The position numbers and the translations under genes were made by a program. A stretch of DNA of 64,000 bases from Eopsaltria australis (Eukaryota; Chordata; Aves; Passeriformes; Petroicidae), in the NCBI GenBank assembly GCA_034509425.1, contig JAVTVJ010000143.1:3597001-3661000 (forward strand). The letters are read 5' to 3'. Under the pieces are notes generated by a model. The model saw only the letters and a list, made by a program, of their open reading frames with translations. It did no database searches and was not told where the DNA came from. Of the stretch, positions 29,501-37,715 are shown piece by piece (within the stretch, counting starts at the first letter, position 1; every line of letters begins with the position of its first letter).

Positions 29501-31140
29501 TGGACTGTGGAAGATAATTGGAGTGTTATTAGCACATGTTTCCTTCCTTCAGGTCATGGGTTATGCTACACGGGATCTGGGGTTGTTGGTTTTTGGTTTG
29601 GTTTTTATTGCACCTACCTGAATTTACTTTGAATGTTTCTTGTATGCTTACATCTCCTTTTTTGGCCTCTTAGGACTGATCAGCACACCCATTTAGGAGA
29701 GGCATCTGTTAATGGCCCTGTATGATATGTGATGTCTACTACCTTGGCTGAAGAGAAAGAACTGATGTCCAGATGTTTGAGTGTTTCTTGAGGATATCAT
29801 CTAGACCCTGTTGAAGCCAGTCACTGCTGCACTAATTTCGCAAGGAATCAGGACCAGCAACATTTATATTCTAGATTTTAAGACATTGTACAGAAATTCA
29901 TAAGTGTAAAAATATTGCACATTGAGAAATACCAATAATTTTTGCGTATGTTTATATTGTATTGTTCTAAATAACGGGGGGCTTGTGAAATAAGATCCTG
30001 CTACCCATGTAATGATGACAGTAGTGTTACTATAGTTAAAATGGCTGTAAGAATAGTTTTATAAAAAAGTGAATACAAAAATCTAATGTATTTGAGACAT
30101 AACTATTTGACAATTAGTGTGACCAAAGTATTTAGCAGTTTTCTTACATTTTTCACCTTGTAAAAAAAGAAAAAAGAAAATTCATGTTTTTTCTGAAACT
30201 GAAATGCCCTATAAATGTTATTTTGGTTGTTTCAGCTTACAAAAGTGATTTAAATAAGAATTTTTTGGTGTTCAACATTTTACAACAGGTTTTTTAATTG
30301 GTAATTGTTTTCTGTAATGTTCAAAACAGATCAAAAAATGTAAGTCTATTGGTAGAGATTTTAAGTATTTATTGCAACAGCTTAGTTGACAAATTGATGT
30401 TACTGTAAAGCCATATGTTCTGTTAAGTCTAGTTTGCTTGAAACAATACCTTCCAGGTGAAACACTAGAATATTTGGAGTGCACATGGCTTGTTGTGTTT
30501 AAGTGGTTCACCTGCCTTTTGAACAGTTCACCAAGATTTAGTTTAATACCAAGCATTATACAATGGAACATTTCAGAACAATCTGCGTATTTAAAACGCT
30601 ATAATCCTTTTAGACAAGTCAAGTAAAAGAAATGCCCGTGCTGCTAATGTAATTACAGTACCTGCATTTTAAAAGTAAATAGTGTTTTTAATACAAATTT
30701 TGGCAGCAGAGCATGTTAATTGTTAATTTCACTGTACTGATCTGTGTGAGGCTTTCATTTGTATGTTCTAAACCAGTTTTTTCGCAGCTGGTTTGTGTAT
30801 ATATATAGTGATTATGGAAACTAATTCTGTGTAATTTATAATTTTCTATGTCAGTGTAAAATTCCAACAGCCTTCTCAAACAAACAGAAGCAATATACTG
30901 TATATTGCCACATTGTCTGATGAAAGGGTTAAAATACTCCTGCACTTTTAGACGCAAAACCATTTTTGTTTCTGTAATAGTTATATTCATTTATTTTTTA
31001 CATCATTTGTTTTCCTGACCAGTATTTAAAGCCAAAAGGATATTCTAAACAATGGCCAATGATTTATTTTAGAAGGCGTCCCAAGCAACGTGCCTAAACA
31101 TTACATTGCATACAGAAATAAAAAACCCACATGTATGTCA
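2339..31140 (+). CDS. PPP6R3: PPP6R3 (SAPS3), protein phosphatase 6 regulatory subunit 3; complete coding sequence in 22 exons
   Basis: PPP6R3 is a SAPS-domain regulatory subunit that binds the catalytic subunit PPP6C, with ankyrin-repeat ANKRD28/44/52 proteins, to form the PP6 holoenzyme. The known roles of PP6 are in mitotic Aurora A control, DNA repair and inflammatory signalling. Coding runs from ATG 2345 to TGA 29723-29725. Every exon has AG/GT borders and all phases join, giving 2622 nt or 873 residues, equal to the human length I recall. The start protein [20 protein letters not shown] and the end SVNGPV are hallmark ends of this family. The N-terminal ~500 residues are the helical SAPS repeat region. 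Residues ~590-680 are acidic and Ser/Asp/Glu-rich, and the tail is less conserved. There is no frameshift or internal stop. The paralogues PPP6R1 and PPP6R2 differ strongly in the C-terminal half, so the assignment is firm. Introns hold little except one CR1 fragment in intron 20. Confidence 0.97.
3573..3759 (+). CDS. PPP6R3: PPP6R3 coding exon 2
   Basis: The acceptor is CCCTAG and the first base completes Lys76. The exon encodes residues 76-138, including [18 protein letters not shown] and ending SRKPEQ, with donor GTAACT. The exon ends in phase 0. It is part of the helical SAPS repeats. Confidence 0.96.
4597..4734 (+). CDS. PPP6R3: PPP6R3 coding exon 3
   Basis: This symmetric phase 0-0 exon of 46 codons (residues 139-184) runs from [13 protein letters not shown] to PRQEVLN. 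It has a TTCCAG acceptor and a GTAAGT donor. The segment [17 protein letters not shown] is one of the most recognisable parts of the SAPS family. Confidence 0.96.
5276..5341 (+). CDS. PPP6R3: PPP6R3 coding exon 4
   Basis: This short symmetric exon of 22 codons (residues 185-206) reads [19 protein letters not shown] then DED. It has a TTACAG acceptor and a consensus GTAAGT donor. It is too short to be found as an ORF but is needed to join exons 3 and 5 in frame. Confidence 0.95.
5792..5904 (+). CDS. PPP6R3: PPP6R3 coding exon 5
   Basis: The exon encodes residues 207-243 plus two bases of Lys244, starting [20 protein letters not shown]. The acceptor is TTTCAG and the donor GTAAGT. SLCEI-RLSRDQ is a strongly conserved SAPS helix. 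Confidence 0.95.
6366..6479 (+). CDS. PPP6R3: PPP6R3 coding exon 6
   Basis: The exon completes Lys244, encodes [20 protein letters not shown] and the helix ending TLLETRRQ, and leaves two bases of Thr282. The acceptor is TTTCAG. The donor GTAAGT starts at 6480. Confidence 0.95.
7160..7289 (+). CDS. PPP6R3: PPP6R3 coding exon 7
   Basis: The exon completes Thr282 and encodes residues through 325: [12 protein letters not shown], a variable Ser/Thr stretch, [10 protein letters not shown], and [10 protein letters not shown]. The acceptor is ATTTTAG and the donor GTAAGT. The exon ends in phase 0. Confidence 0.95.
8374..8526 (+). CDS. PPP6R3: PPP6R3 coding exon 8
   Basis: This symmetric 51-codon exon (residues 326-376) begins [20 protein letters not shown] and ends NSIGVIL, with a CCCAG acceptor and a GTAAGA donor. 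[18 protein letters not shown] is a SAPS-family signature. Confidence 0.96.
10395..10544 (+). CDS. PPP6R3: PPP6R3 coding exon 9
   Basis: This symmetric 50-codon exon (residues 377-426) begins [20 protein letters not shown] and ends DNLLLKH. The acceptor is TTTTTCAG and the donor GTAAGT. Confidence 0.96.
11023..11087 (+). CDS. PPP6R3: PPP6R3 coding exon 10
   Basis: The exon encodes [20 protein letters not shown] plus Lys and two bases of Gln448. The acceptor is TTGACAG and the donor GTGAGT. It is 65 nt and absent from a simple ORF scan. The following intron (2.4 kb) contains the candidate RFX/PAR-bZIP motif pair. Confidence 0.95.
12518..12650. promoter_or_regulatory. Candidate intronic regulatory cluster: RFX X-box and PAR-bZIP site
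   Basis: GTTACCTAAGCAAC at 12518-12531 fits the RFX X-box consensus (GTNRCC, short spacer, RGYAAC) in both halves. TTACGTAA at 12643-12650 is the palindromic core bound by PAR-bZIP and NFIL3 factors. Both sit in PPP6R3 intron 10. The motifs are visible; any enhancer activity, or PPP6R3 as target, is inference. Confidence 0.3.
13507..13622 (+). CDS. PPP6R3: PPP6R3 coding exon 11
   Basis: The exon completes Gln448, then encodes [20 protein letters not shown] and [18 protein letters not shown], ending one base into Glu487. The acceptor is TTGCAG and the donor [18 protein letters not shown] is close to invariant in SAPS proteins. Confidence 0.96.
14017..14102 (+). CDS. PPP6R3: PPP6R3 coding exon 12
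   Basis: The exon completes Glu487 and encodes [20 protein letters not shown] then NKRNTVDL (through residue 515). The acceptor is GTGCTAG and the donor GTAAGT. It marks the end of the well-conserved SAPS region. Confidence 0.96.
15290..15376 (+). CDS. PPP6R3: PPP6R3 coding exon 13 (possible cassette exon)
   Basis: This symmetric 29-codon exon (residues 516-544) runs [20 protein letters not shown] and ends SSLQQ. The acceptor is GGATAG and the donor GTGAGT. Skipping it keeps the frame and would give an 844-residue form, a length I recall for a human isoform; whether this bird skips it is inference. Confidence 0.94.
16979..17076 (+). CDS. PPP6R3: PPP6R3 coding exon 14
   Basis: The exon encodes residues 545-576 plus two bases of Asn577: [20 protein letters not shown] then [12 protein letters not shown]. 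The acceptor is TTGCCAG and the donor GTGAGT. Confidence 0.95.
19020..19074 (+). CDS. PPP6R3: PPP6R3 coding exon 15
   Basis: This 55-nt exon completes Asn577 and encodes [18 protein letters not shown] (through residue 595). The acceptor is TTATAG and the donor GTAAGT. Confidence 0.95.
19744..19874 (+). CDS. PPP6R3: PPP6R3 coding exon 16
   Basis: The exon encodes residues 596-638 and two bases of Ser639: [20 protein letters not shown] then [15 protein letters not shown]. The acceptor is TATTTAG and the donor GTGAGC. It starts the acidic region. [12 protein letters not shown] contains a typical CK2-type Ser-acidic site; whether it is phosphorylated is not visible here. Confidence 0.96.
20480..20598 (+). 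CDS. PPP6R3: PPP6R3 coding exon 17
   Basis: The exon completes Ser639 and encodes [20 protein letters not shown], then [19 protein letters not shown], plus one base of Pro679. It is highly acidic with repeated Ser/Thr-Asp/Glu motifs. The acceptor is TTTGAAG and the donor GTACGT. Confidence 0.95.
21941..22094 (+). CDS. PPP6R3: PPP6R3 coding exon 18
   Basis: The exon completes Pro679, then encodes [37 protein letters not shown] and [13 protein letters not shown], ending two bases into Ser730. The acceptor is TTTTTCAG and the donor GTAAGA. Confidence 0.96.
23129..23235 (+). CDS. PPP6R3: PPP6R3 coding exon 19
   Basis: The exon completes Ser730 and encodes [20 protein letters not shown] then [15 protein letters not shown], plus one base. 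The acceptor is CTTGAAG and the donor [17 protein letters not shown] is conserved, and the rest of the exon drifts. Whether its last base joins exon 20 directly (Thr) or a candidate microexon (Lys) decides the isoform. Confidence 0.93.
23743..23760 (+). CDS. PPP6R3: Candidate 18-nt PPP6R3 microexon
   Basis: These 18 nt lie between a good acceptor (T-rich tract then TTACCAG) and a good donor (GTGAGA). They fit between exons 19 and 20 without breaking the frame. Inclusion would replace one Thr with KRARSAA, giving 879 residues. The inserted KRARS is basic, unlike the acidic surroundings, and resembles a basophilic kinase or nuclear-localisation-like patch. The splice sites and frame are visible; actual use is inference. 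Confidence 0.45.
24164..24314 (+). CDS. PPP6R3: PPP6R3 coding exon 20
   Basis: The exon encodes [20 protein letters not shown] then [17 protein letters not shown] and [12 protein letters not shown], ending two bases into Ser816. The acceptor is CTTGTAG and the donor GTGAGA. It is acidic, and [19 protein letters not shown] is well conserved with mammals as I recall them. Confidence 0.95.
25919..26070 (-). mobile_element. CR1 LINE 3'-end fragment in PPP6R3 intron 20
   Basis: The stretch opens with ATCATAGAAT and GAAGGGACCTTTAAAG, then CTGGTCCAG, the reverse complement of the conserved CR1 3' end. The element therefore lies on the minus strand. It is 5'-truncated to ~150 bp and diverged, typical of CR1 copies in bird introns. 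It has no coding capacity. Confidence 0.7.
27599..27721 (+). CDS. PPP6R3: PPP6R3 coding exon 21
   Basis: The exon completes Ser816 and encodes [20 protein letters not shown] then [20 protein letters not shown], plus two bases of Arg857. The acceptor is TTTTAAAG and the donor GTAACT. This is the least conserved part of the protein, but SEEGKL and SSPEQR anchor it. Confidence 0.93.
29674..29725 (+). CDS. PPP6R3: PPP6R3 coding exon 22 (stop codon)
   Basis: The exon completes Arg857 and encodes [16 protein letters not shown], then TGA at 29723-29725. The acceptor is CTCTTAG. The SVNGPV terminus is the PPP6R3 C-terminus as I recall it in human. Confidence 0.95.
29726..31140 (+). other. PPP6R3: PPP6R3 3' untranslated region
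   Basis: This AT-rich, non-coding stretch follows the stop codon in the terminal exon. The first canonical AATAAA after the stop is at 31117-31122, so the mRNA probably ends about 15-25 bases later. Later AATAAA hexamers (for example 32872-32877) could give longer 3' UTRs. Confidence 0.7.
31117..31122 (+). terminator. PPP6R3: Polyadenylation signal AATAAA of PPP6R3
   Basis: This is the first canonical AATAAA downstream of the stop codon, followed within 20-40 bases by a T/G-rich stretch. Cleavage position is inferred. Confidence 0.65.
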
Positions 31141-34100
31141 CTGCCCTTATTGCTTTCTCTTTTGCATTTTCTGCAAGGTTCAGTGCACTTGTCCTTGGAA
31201 ATTTTTATAAATTGATGAGTTGTGTGAAAATGAAGGGGTAAAACCACTATATCATAGGTGGAATTGATAGCTATGGTTGCCCTTTTATGTGTGCTTCACA
31301 AATGATGGAATCCAATCAGTTTCTAGGTTTTCTTTATCAGTTCAGAATTACTTTCAGATCAGCTTGACCAAAATAATTCTGTGTGTTAGCTTTAAGGTTG
31401 GCAGCTGTCCTCTTGTCACTTTGATCTGTTACCAAGCAAGCAGCTCTGGAAACAAAACTGCTCATTTCGACACGTGAATTGGAGTCAAGTAGAAATTCCA
31501 AATACAGGCGAGCAGTAAGTTGGTTTGTGTAAGTTTGATGCTTGTAAGGAGAAAAACCTGTGTCCTTTCCAGTGGAGATATTTATATTAGTCTCTTACTA
31601 AAAAGTTGCTTTATCTAGCTCTGTAGCCATGAAAACTGGAGAACACAGTAGATGAAATTGAATCTGGGCCCTGTTGCATTCAGTTCAGCAGTCTTGTACT
31701 TGTCCTTCTATTCATGAACTGTCATATCATCCACTGTTCTGAGGAAGTGTAGAGTGTGTTTTACCCACTCGGTCTATTACTTGCACAAGGAATCCTGAAC
31801 TTGAAATCATTGGAGGTGTGTTTGGGGGGGAGGGTATATGGGTGTGTGTAACACACCTCTTTTGCCATCTTTTATCAACACTGCTGCTGATACACTGCTC
31901 ACCTAGCCTTACAAAGGTTTGAACATACTGGAAGAATCCTGAATGGCTGTTACCCGACCTGTTTAATCAGATTTGACTTGCATGCAGTGGAATTTGAGTC
32001 TTCTTTATGAAAAGGTATTTTAATGCATTTGCAGCATGGACTAAAGTCTAATACCTTTGTACAGGTTTGAGTTCCTATAGTGTTTTAGCAGCAATTAGGA
32101 TGAAATGAGATTGCTTTGAAAGGCTTGTCCACTGCCACATTCCACAGTGCTCTTTGAAATGGCTAAAGGCTCAGTCACTTGAAACTGAGGAATAATGATG
32201 TCAGTTGATGTCAATGGGCAGTGGATTTAACCCTCAGGATTTCTCTGGTAAAGGATTTTTACTCAAGCAACAGTCTGTTTCAAAAGTGGCTAGACCAGTG
32301 ATTTCTGTACTAGCTCTTGGCCTCTTCCCACCTGATAGAGTGGATGAATCATGCCTTCTTGACCAGTGAAACCATTATTTTTAAGTATAAGCCCTGTATT
32401 AGTTTTATATCAAGATTATTCCATTTAGGTAAAAGCATAAGTTATCATCTTGACTAACATTGCTATTAATTCACTGAAAAGATAACAGGATAGTGGAAAC
32501 AATCCCATTATGTCGTTGTACATGGAATCCCATGTGACCATGCTCTTGAGTGAAGTCTACATTTTTGCACCTATTAAACCTTGTATCTACCTCTTGAAAA
32601 CAGTGAGTTCTGTGTTGTCATCTGCATACTTCTGTGGAAACTTACTGTGGCATTCATTCTTTGTGTGAAATCCATTGAGGAGACTTGTGAGGAAGATGAA
32701 TCAGGTTCTTACTGTCATTCATTATAAACTTACCTTTCTGTTTAAATTTTAAAGCGTTAATTTCCTTGGAGATTTTGTTTTCTGACATATGTCTCATACA
32801 GTTATATCAGGAAGTACTTACTGTATATAACTGGCTCTATTAATAGACTTAATCACTTCTGACTGTCTCAGAATAAATAGTGCTTACTCCAGTGTAGTAT
32901 AAGTGCTTTGAGTTTCATTATGAAAGTGTCTGTATTGTTTTCCAAACCAGGATGGAGAATGGCTGTTACTCTGGCAGCAAAATGCCCTTTTTTGGTAAAG
33001 TTTTTAATGCCTGTCTTTTAGTTTCTACATCCTACTTGCTAGCAGGTAAGGATTTGGCATCTTCCTGTTCCATTGTTAAACATTTGAGTATATAAGGTTA
33101 CAGCAAGGAAGGAGAAGAAGGCAATAAAATTAAAAATACTCTTATTGTAAAGATAGAGGCGTTTTTCTATCTCCTTTAGGTAAGACAGTTCATGACATTT
33201 TTTGGAGTTGCTCAGACCAGGTTCTGTTACTTGTTTCAAATTGTGATTTGCACTGTGTTTAGTCTTGGTTAATGACTTGTGTGTAATCACACTTCTAAAA
33301 ATTTCCAAAGGCAATCTGCATACTTCTTACTCTGCTGCCACAGGCTAAAGCACTGAGACCTGAACTTTACCTCATGTTTTGCTGATAGCATCTTTCAAAA
33401 TTTCTCTGTTAGATGAGTTTGGGCTTAGTGTTTGCATATTTTTTATTGGAGAGGGGAACTTTTTCTGTGTTTCTGTTTTCTCGAAATCACTAAGTACGTT
33501 GTAAAGTGAGGTGGGATTTCCTTTATCTTTCTGGCCATAGCTTAAATACTCTAATTCTGAATCTAGGGCCTCATTCTGGATTTGAGTTGTGTATGGTGTG
33601 TATACTTTCCTGTGATCTGTATTTTCTGTGTCTCAAATCATGATTCTGAAGACTAATTTAGATCATGGTTGTCTGTTGGCATTACAGCTACCCAGAGTAA
33701 GAAAGCTGCACCTTGCCTAGCTGTGGTTGCATAGATTTTGTTACTCATGTCTCATGAGATTTAATGCATGCCCATTTGCACAGGAAAGTTTGTTTGTCTC
33801 ACTACTTTGATCTGTAGATATTTAGGTAGATGGGTGCTTGATTCTCAAGGGTCTAATAGACATCAGTTTTTCAGATGGAACCTGGACATATTACAGATCA
33901 GTTAGGTCCTTTAAACTCCACTATGTACCACACTTGTATCTTTCTTACGTGGGAGGGGTTCTTCCATTCTCCTTATCTACACCAATTGTCTGTCAGAGGT
34001 AGTCACAATTTCACCTTGGGTAATACGCTAACCTGGCTCTTTCACCAGGGCACTGAAGCCTGACTGCAGATGTTACAAATAAAACCTACTTTTCCTTACA

Positions 34101-36673
34101 TCAAACAGAATTAAGTGTTTGGGAAATCCCTCTGCTGTTTTTTCAAATGAAAGAAAAAATGTTGACTGTCTTCTGATTCTCAGAGGCACAAGATTGCTAA
34201 GATAAGCTAAAGCTGCTGAAACTCAAGTGACCTTGTTTCTGTTGTTGGAAGTTCTCCAAAGCACCTTTCCTCCGATACCTTTATAGAAACAGTTGTTAAT
34301 GCTGTATGTGTTAAAAAGGGTTGTTTTTCTTCAGTCACTGCTAAACCTACAATCCTGAGATATGTTTTCAAATGAGAAGGGCTCTGCTTTGGAGTGAGCC
34401 ATGGAGGACTGTGCATATTGACAGACAAGGTATTAACAAGGAACTGTGAGATATTCATGGGATTGTGGGGGCCCTATTGTTTCTCTCTAGGCCCTTCAGA
34501 ATAAAATAGCTTGAAAAGATAAAAGGGCTGACAAAATATGCCACTTTTCTTTTTAATGCCAGTACTTTGCTTGTCTAGTTTGAAGTACTCCAAAGACAAA
34601 TCTCTGAACTTGGAAAGTGTTGGGTGACTTCCTGGTAAGTAAATTGTTTCAGGCTTTAGTTGCATGATTCATGTGGAATTCCTACTTATTTCTATGTACC
34701 AGCACTTAAGACAATTTTCAGCTAAACTATTTAAATATCTATAGATTCATGCCTGTGTGCATGCACATCAGAATACAATAGAATGTATTCTCTTAGCATG
34801 GCTGGTGCAGTGCTTGTGGTGTGTTTCCAGAGTGCACTGAACTGTAGAATACCAGGAAGAACAAAGAGATACTCGTGCACAGGTTACAGCACATTCTGAA
34901 GCATTTCAGGTTTGTGTCTGCATCTGTAGACATTGTCAGTGGTCTCTGGCCAGTCTGAAGGTATCTTGATGGGAGGAGGAACTGTTGCCTCTGGCGTGTG
35001 AGGCAAACCAGCTTTTGTCAGATGATCTCTCTGATGCTCTCTTAGTCCAGCTACTTGATGTGTTTGAGCCTGTGGCAAGGCATATCCAGCTTGGAATCTT
35101 TTACAATCTCGATTGCATTCTAGAATGGAGTAACTCAGGAAAGGACTAAGATTGCAAAACTAAATGCAGGGCAAGGGTTATGTTAAGCATGAATTTGTAC
35201 GTGTGCATGCTTGGTGCTGTTCCATCTGAGCTTTCTCCTATGTCCTTTTTTGTCATATGAGAAGGTATGGATTATGTGTTGAATGACTAACCAGTTCCTT
35301 CAATGAGAGGAGTAGACTCTACTTCCAGGTAGGTTTTTGTGCCAAGTGTGTGGAAAGGAATAAAGAAAGCAGTGGTGGTGTAGTGTGGCACTTGTACACA
35401 AACTAGATCATCTAGTCACACTAAAACATTGGGAGCAAGAAGTCTTTGTGTTCACAGGTGTGCAAAAAAGGTTATAGGTAGGCAGCACTCAAATTGGAAA
35501 GGTGATTGTTTCCAAGTATCAAGATACTGGCTTGAAAGAAGGTAGAGAAAACAGCAAAGCTTTGATTGCAGGGGAAGGCAGTTTGAAGTTCTTAACCTCA
35601 GGCAAGGCCTCGTTTCACTTTCTGGTCGTTGCAGCACTTCAGTGAGGTAGAAAAAGATGAAATCTTTCTGGCTGAGTATCTACTTGTGAAATAATGGATT
35701 GCTCTAGACAAATGGCCTTGGGCTCCTGGGAGAATTCTTTTTCATAGTTCATGGCAGTGATGCCTGTGGCACATTATTAATGAAGGGAAAAGATTTAAGT
35801 TGTGAGTTCCAGTAGGAGAAAATACCCACTAACCCATTCAGAAACTTGAATGATGGCTGCTGCTAGAAGGGTATTGGTTTTGTGTTAACATCAGTTGTCT
35901 TATGAAACCTCCCTCTGTCTAAACTTGGTGTGAGAACTGAATTTAGCTTTCATTTACTGATAAAAGATGACTGATAATATGCATGTTTGAAAGAGTAACC
36001 AGTTAATTTTTAAGATTATTCTTGCAACTATCTTAATATCCAACCATATGTGTCATGAGGGTATTCCACAGGCACCTACCTGACTGTAGGACTCAGTATG
36101 GCCTCTGGACTTTTGATTTGCTCCAGCTTTAATACAAACTGGTATTTCACTGCTTGACTACTGCTATCTCTGACAATCTTCATTGTATATTTTTATGACA
36201 AAAAAGCTTTTTTGGCCTCAGAGCAGAAAGGGTAATGGAGCAAGAATGATTTGTTTATAAACAATGTATGGGCTTGATGTGTGCTACAAACCTCTAGAAA
36301 TGTCTTAGAAACTCAAAAATAAGCATAAGCTTTTCTGTTAGCTACAGCTTTTCTGTTGAGGAGAAATAAAGTTAATGAGACTCACTGCTAAGCTGATAGG
36401 CATTTATGGGGTGTTCAGTTTACTGAATGTGTCTTAGAGTCACTCTGCTGCTGCCGTAGCAGCTTCTGTGGTGACTGAGGATCAAACCAATGAAATCCTG
36501 CTGTAATAATACTTGGACTTTGAAACAAACTGCTCTTAGTCTAGGAAGACTAGAGCAGAGTCCATGTCAGTAGTTCCCTATGCTTTTCATTAGAAGAGGC
36601 TTGTATCCTTTTTCTCCAAGTGCTTTACCAGGATAATTTCTTGCGGAAATAAAGGAGAAGGAACCAATGCCAT

Positions 36674-36675
<2 letters not shown>
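31141..36675. other. Intergenic DNA, no gene seen
   Basis: This AT-rich spacer downstream of PPP6R3 has only short ORFs in both directions, without splice-consistent homology. I recognise no transposon, RNA gene or strong motif cluster. Early parts could belong to longer PPP6R3 3' UTR forms. Confidence 0.5.

Positions 36676-36704
<29 letters not shown>
36676..36704. repeat. 29-base poly(T) tract
   Basis: This is an uninterrupted run of 29 T, the longest homopolymer I saw in the window, followed by GCAGTCAAAGG. It could be a microsatellite, or the A-tail of a minus-strand retrocopy, but the flank shows no AATAAA at the right spot and no recognisable mRNA. Confidence 0.9.
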
Positions 36705-36706
<2 letters not shown>

Positions 36707-37300
36707 AGTCAAAGGATGAAAATAACAAATAAGGTGACAGATAAATGCTTGCAGGTTTTGACTTATTTACAGGAAGCTCTTCCTTACTCTCAATTAAGAA
36801 TCCTGAGTATTGCATTAGTCGTTCTCTTTTACCTGATATCTCATGGAAGACTTCACAGAACTATTTAGGATTGGGGGAAGATAGAATGAACTGTTATCAG
36901 GACTGCAAAAACCACATACTCAGGACATAGGTGTTTATGAAGTAAAAGTTCCTTTTTCATAGATGTTACAAGTTAAATAAATGTGATGGCTGCTAAGTAA
37001 AAGGTGAAAGATAATTAAAAATACCTCTTACGCAAATCTTTGTAGCAAAGGGTAGAATTTCACTTAATTCTAGATCAGCTTGAACTCTGGGTCTGTCACA
37101 TGCTCTGTGAAAAGCTGAGTTTAACTTGACTTCACACAGCATAATTAAGATCATTGATGCTTAAATTCTTACTCTGTTTCTCCTCCCTGCCCTCACTTCT
37201 TGAGAAATGACAAAATGTTAAAAATCCAAATAGGATGTATTTTTCCTCTGTGGGAGACTGAAAATAAGTAAAACTTACCAAAATTATGGTTACTGAAATG

Positions 37301-37715
37301 CTGGAATCAGGGAAGAATATGAAAGGAAGAGACAGGAGAGGAAATTAGAAATGAAATGCTAAAAAAAGACTAAATTCTGAACCGAAGTGAAAACAACAGA
37401 AGCGAATGGGATGACATGAAGTGCAGGGAAATGGACTGAAGCTTGCGGAATGGATCCTCATTGAAATCTTGGAAATCAGAGAAGAAAGAAACAATCTGGA
37501 AAGGAGATACGATTAAATGCAATTGTGAAAAAAAAGAAGAAAATTTGGATGAAATGAGATGCAGTGAAAAGGACTGAAACACTTGAAATCCCAAAATCAG
37601 GGAAGAATGGTAAACAAAGAGAAAGGAGAAACTGATGGAATGAAATGCTGAGAAAAAATTCTGAACCGAAGTGAAATCAATAAAATGCAGTGGGATGACA
37701 TGAAGTTCAGTGAGG
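37301..37715. repeat. Degenerate tandem repeat, about three purine-rich units
   Basis: AATCAGGGAAGAAT recurs at ~37305 and ~37595 (with a looser copy, AATCAGAGAAGAAA, at ~37474). Each is followed by GAAATGAAATGCT-like sequence. TTCTGAACCGAAGTGAAA then GGGATGACATGAAG occurs in the first and third units, and GCAGTGAAAAGGACTGAAAC in the middle unit echoes GCAGGGAAATGGACTGAAGC in the first. Units are ~120-170 bp. The open frame on the minus strand is a by-product of the purine-rich repeat and matches no protein I know. Confidence 0.7.
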
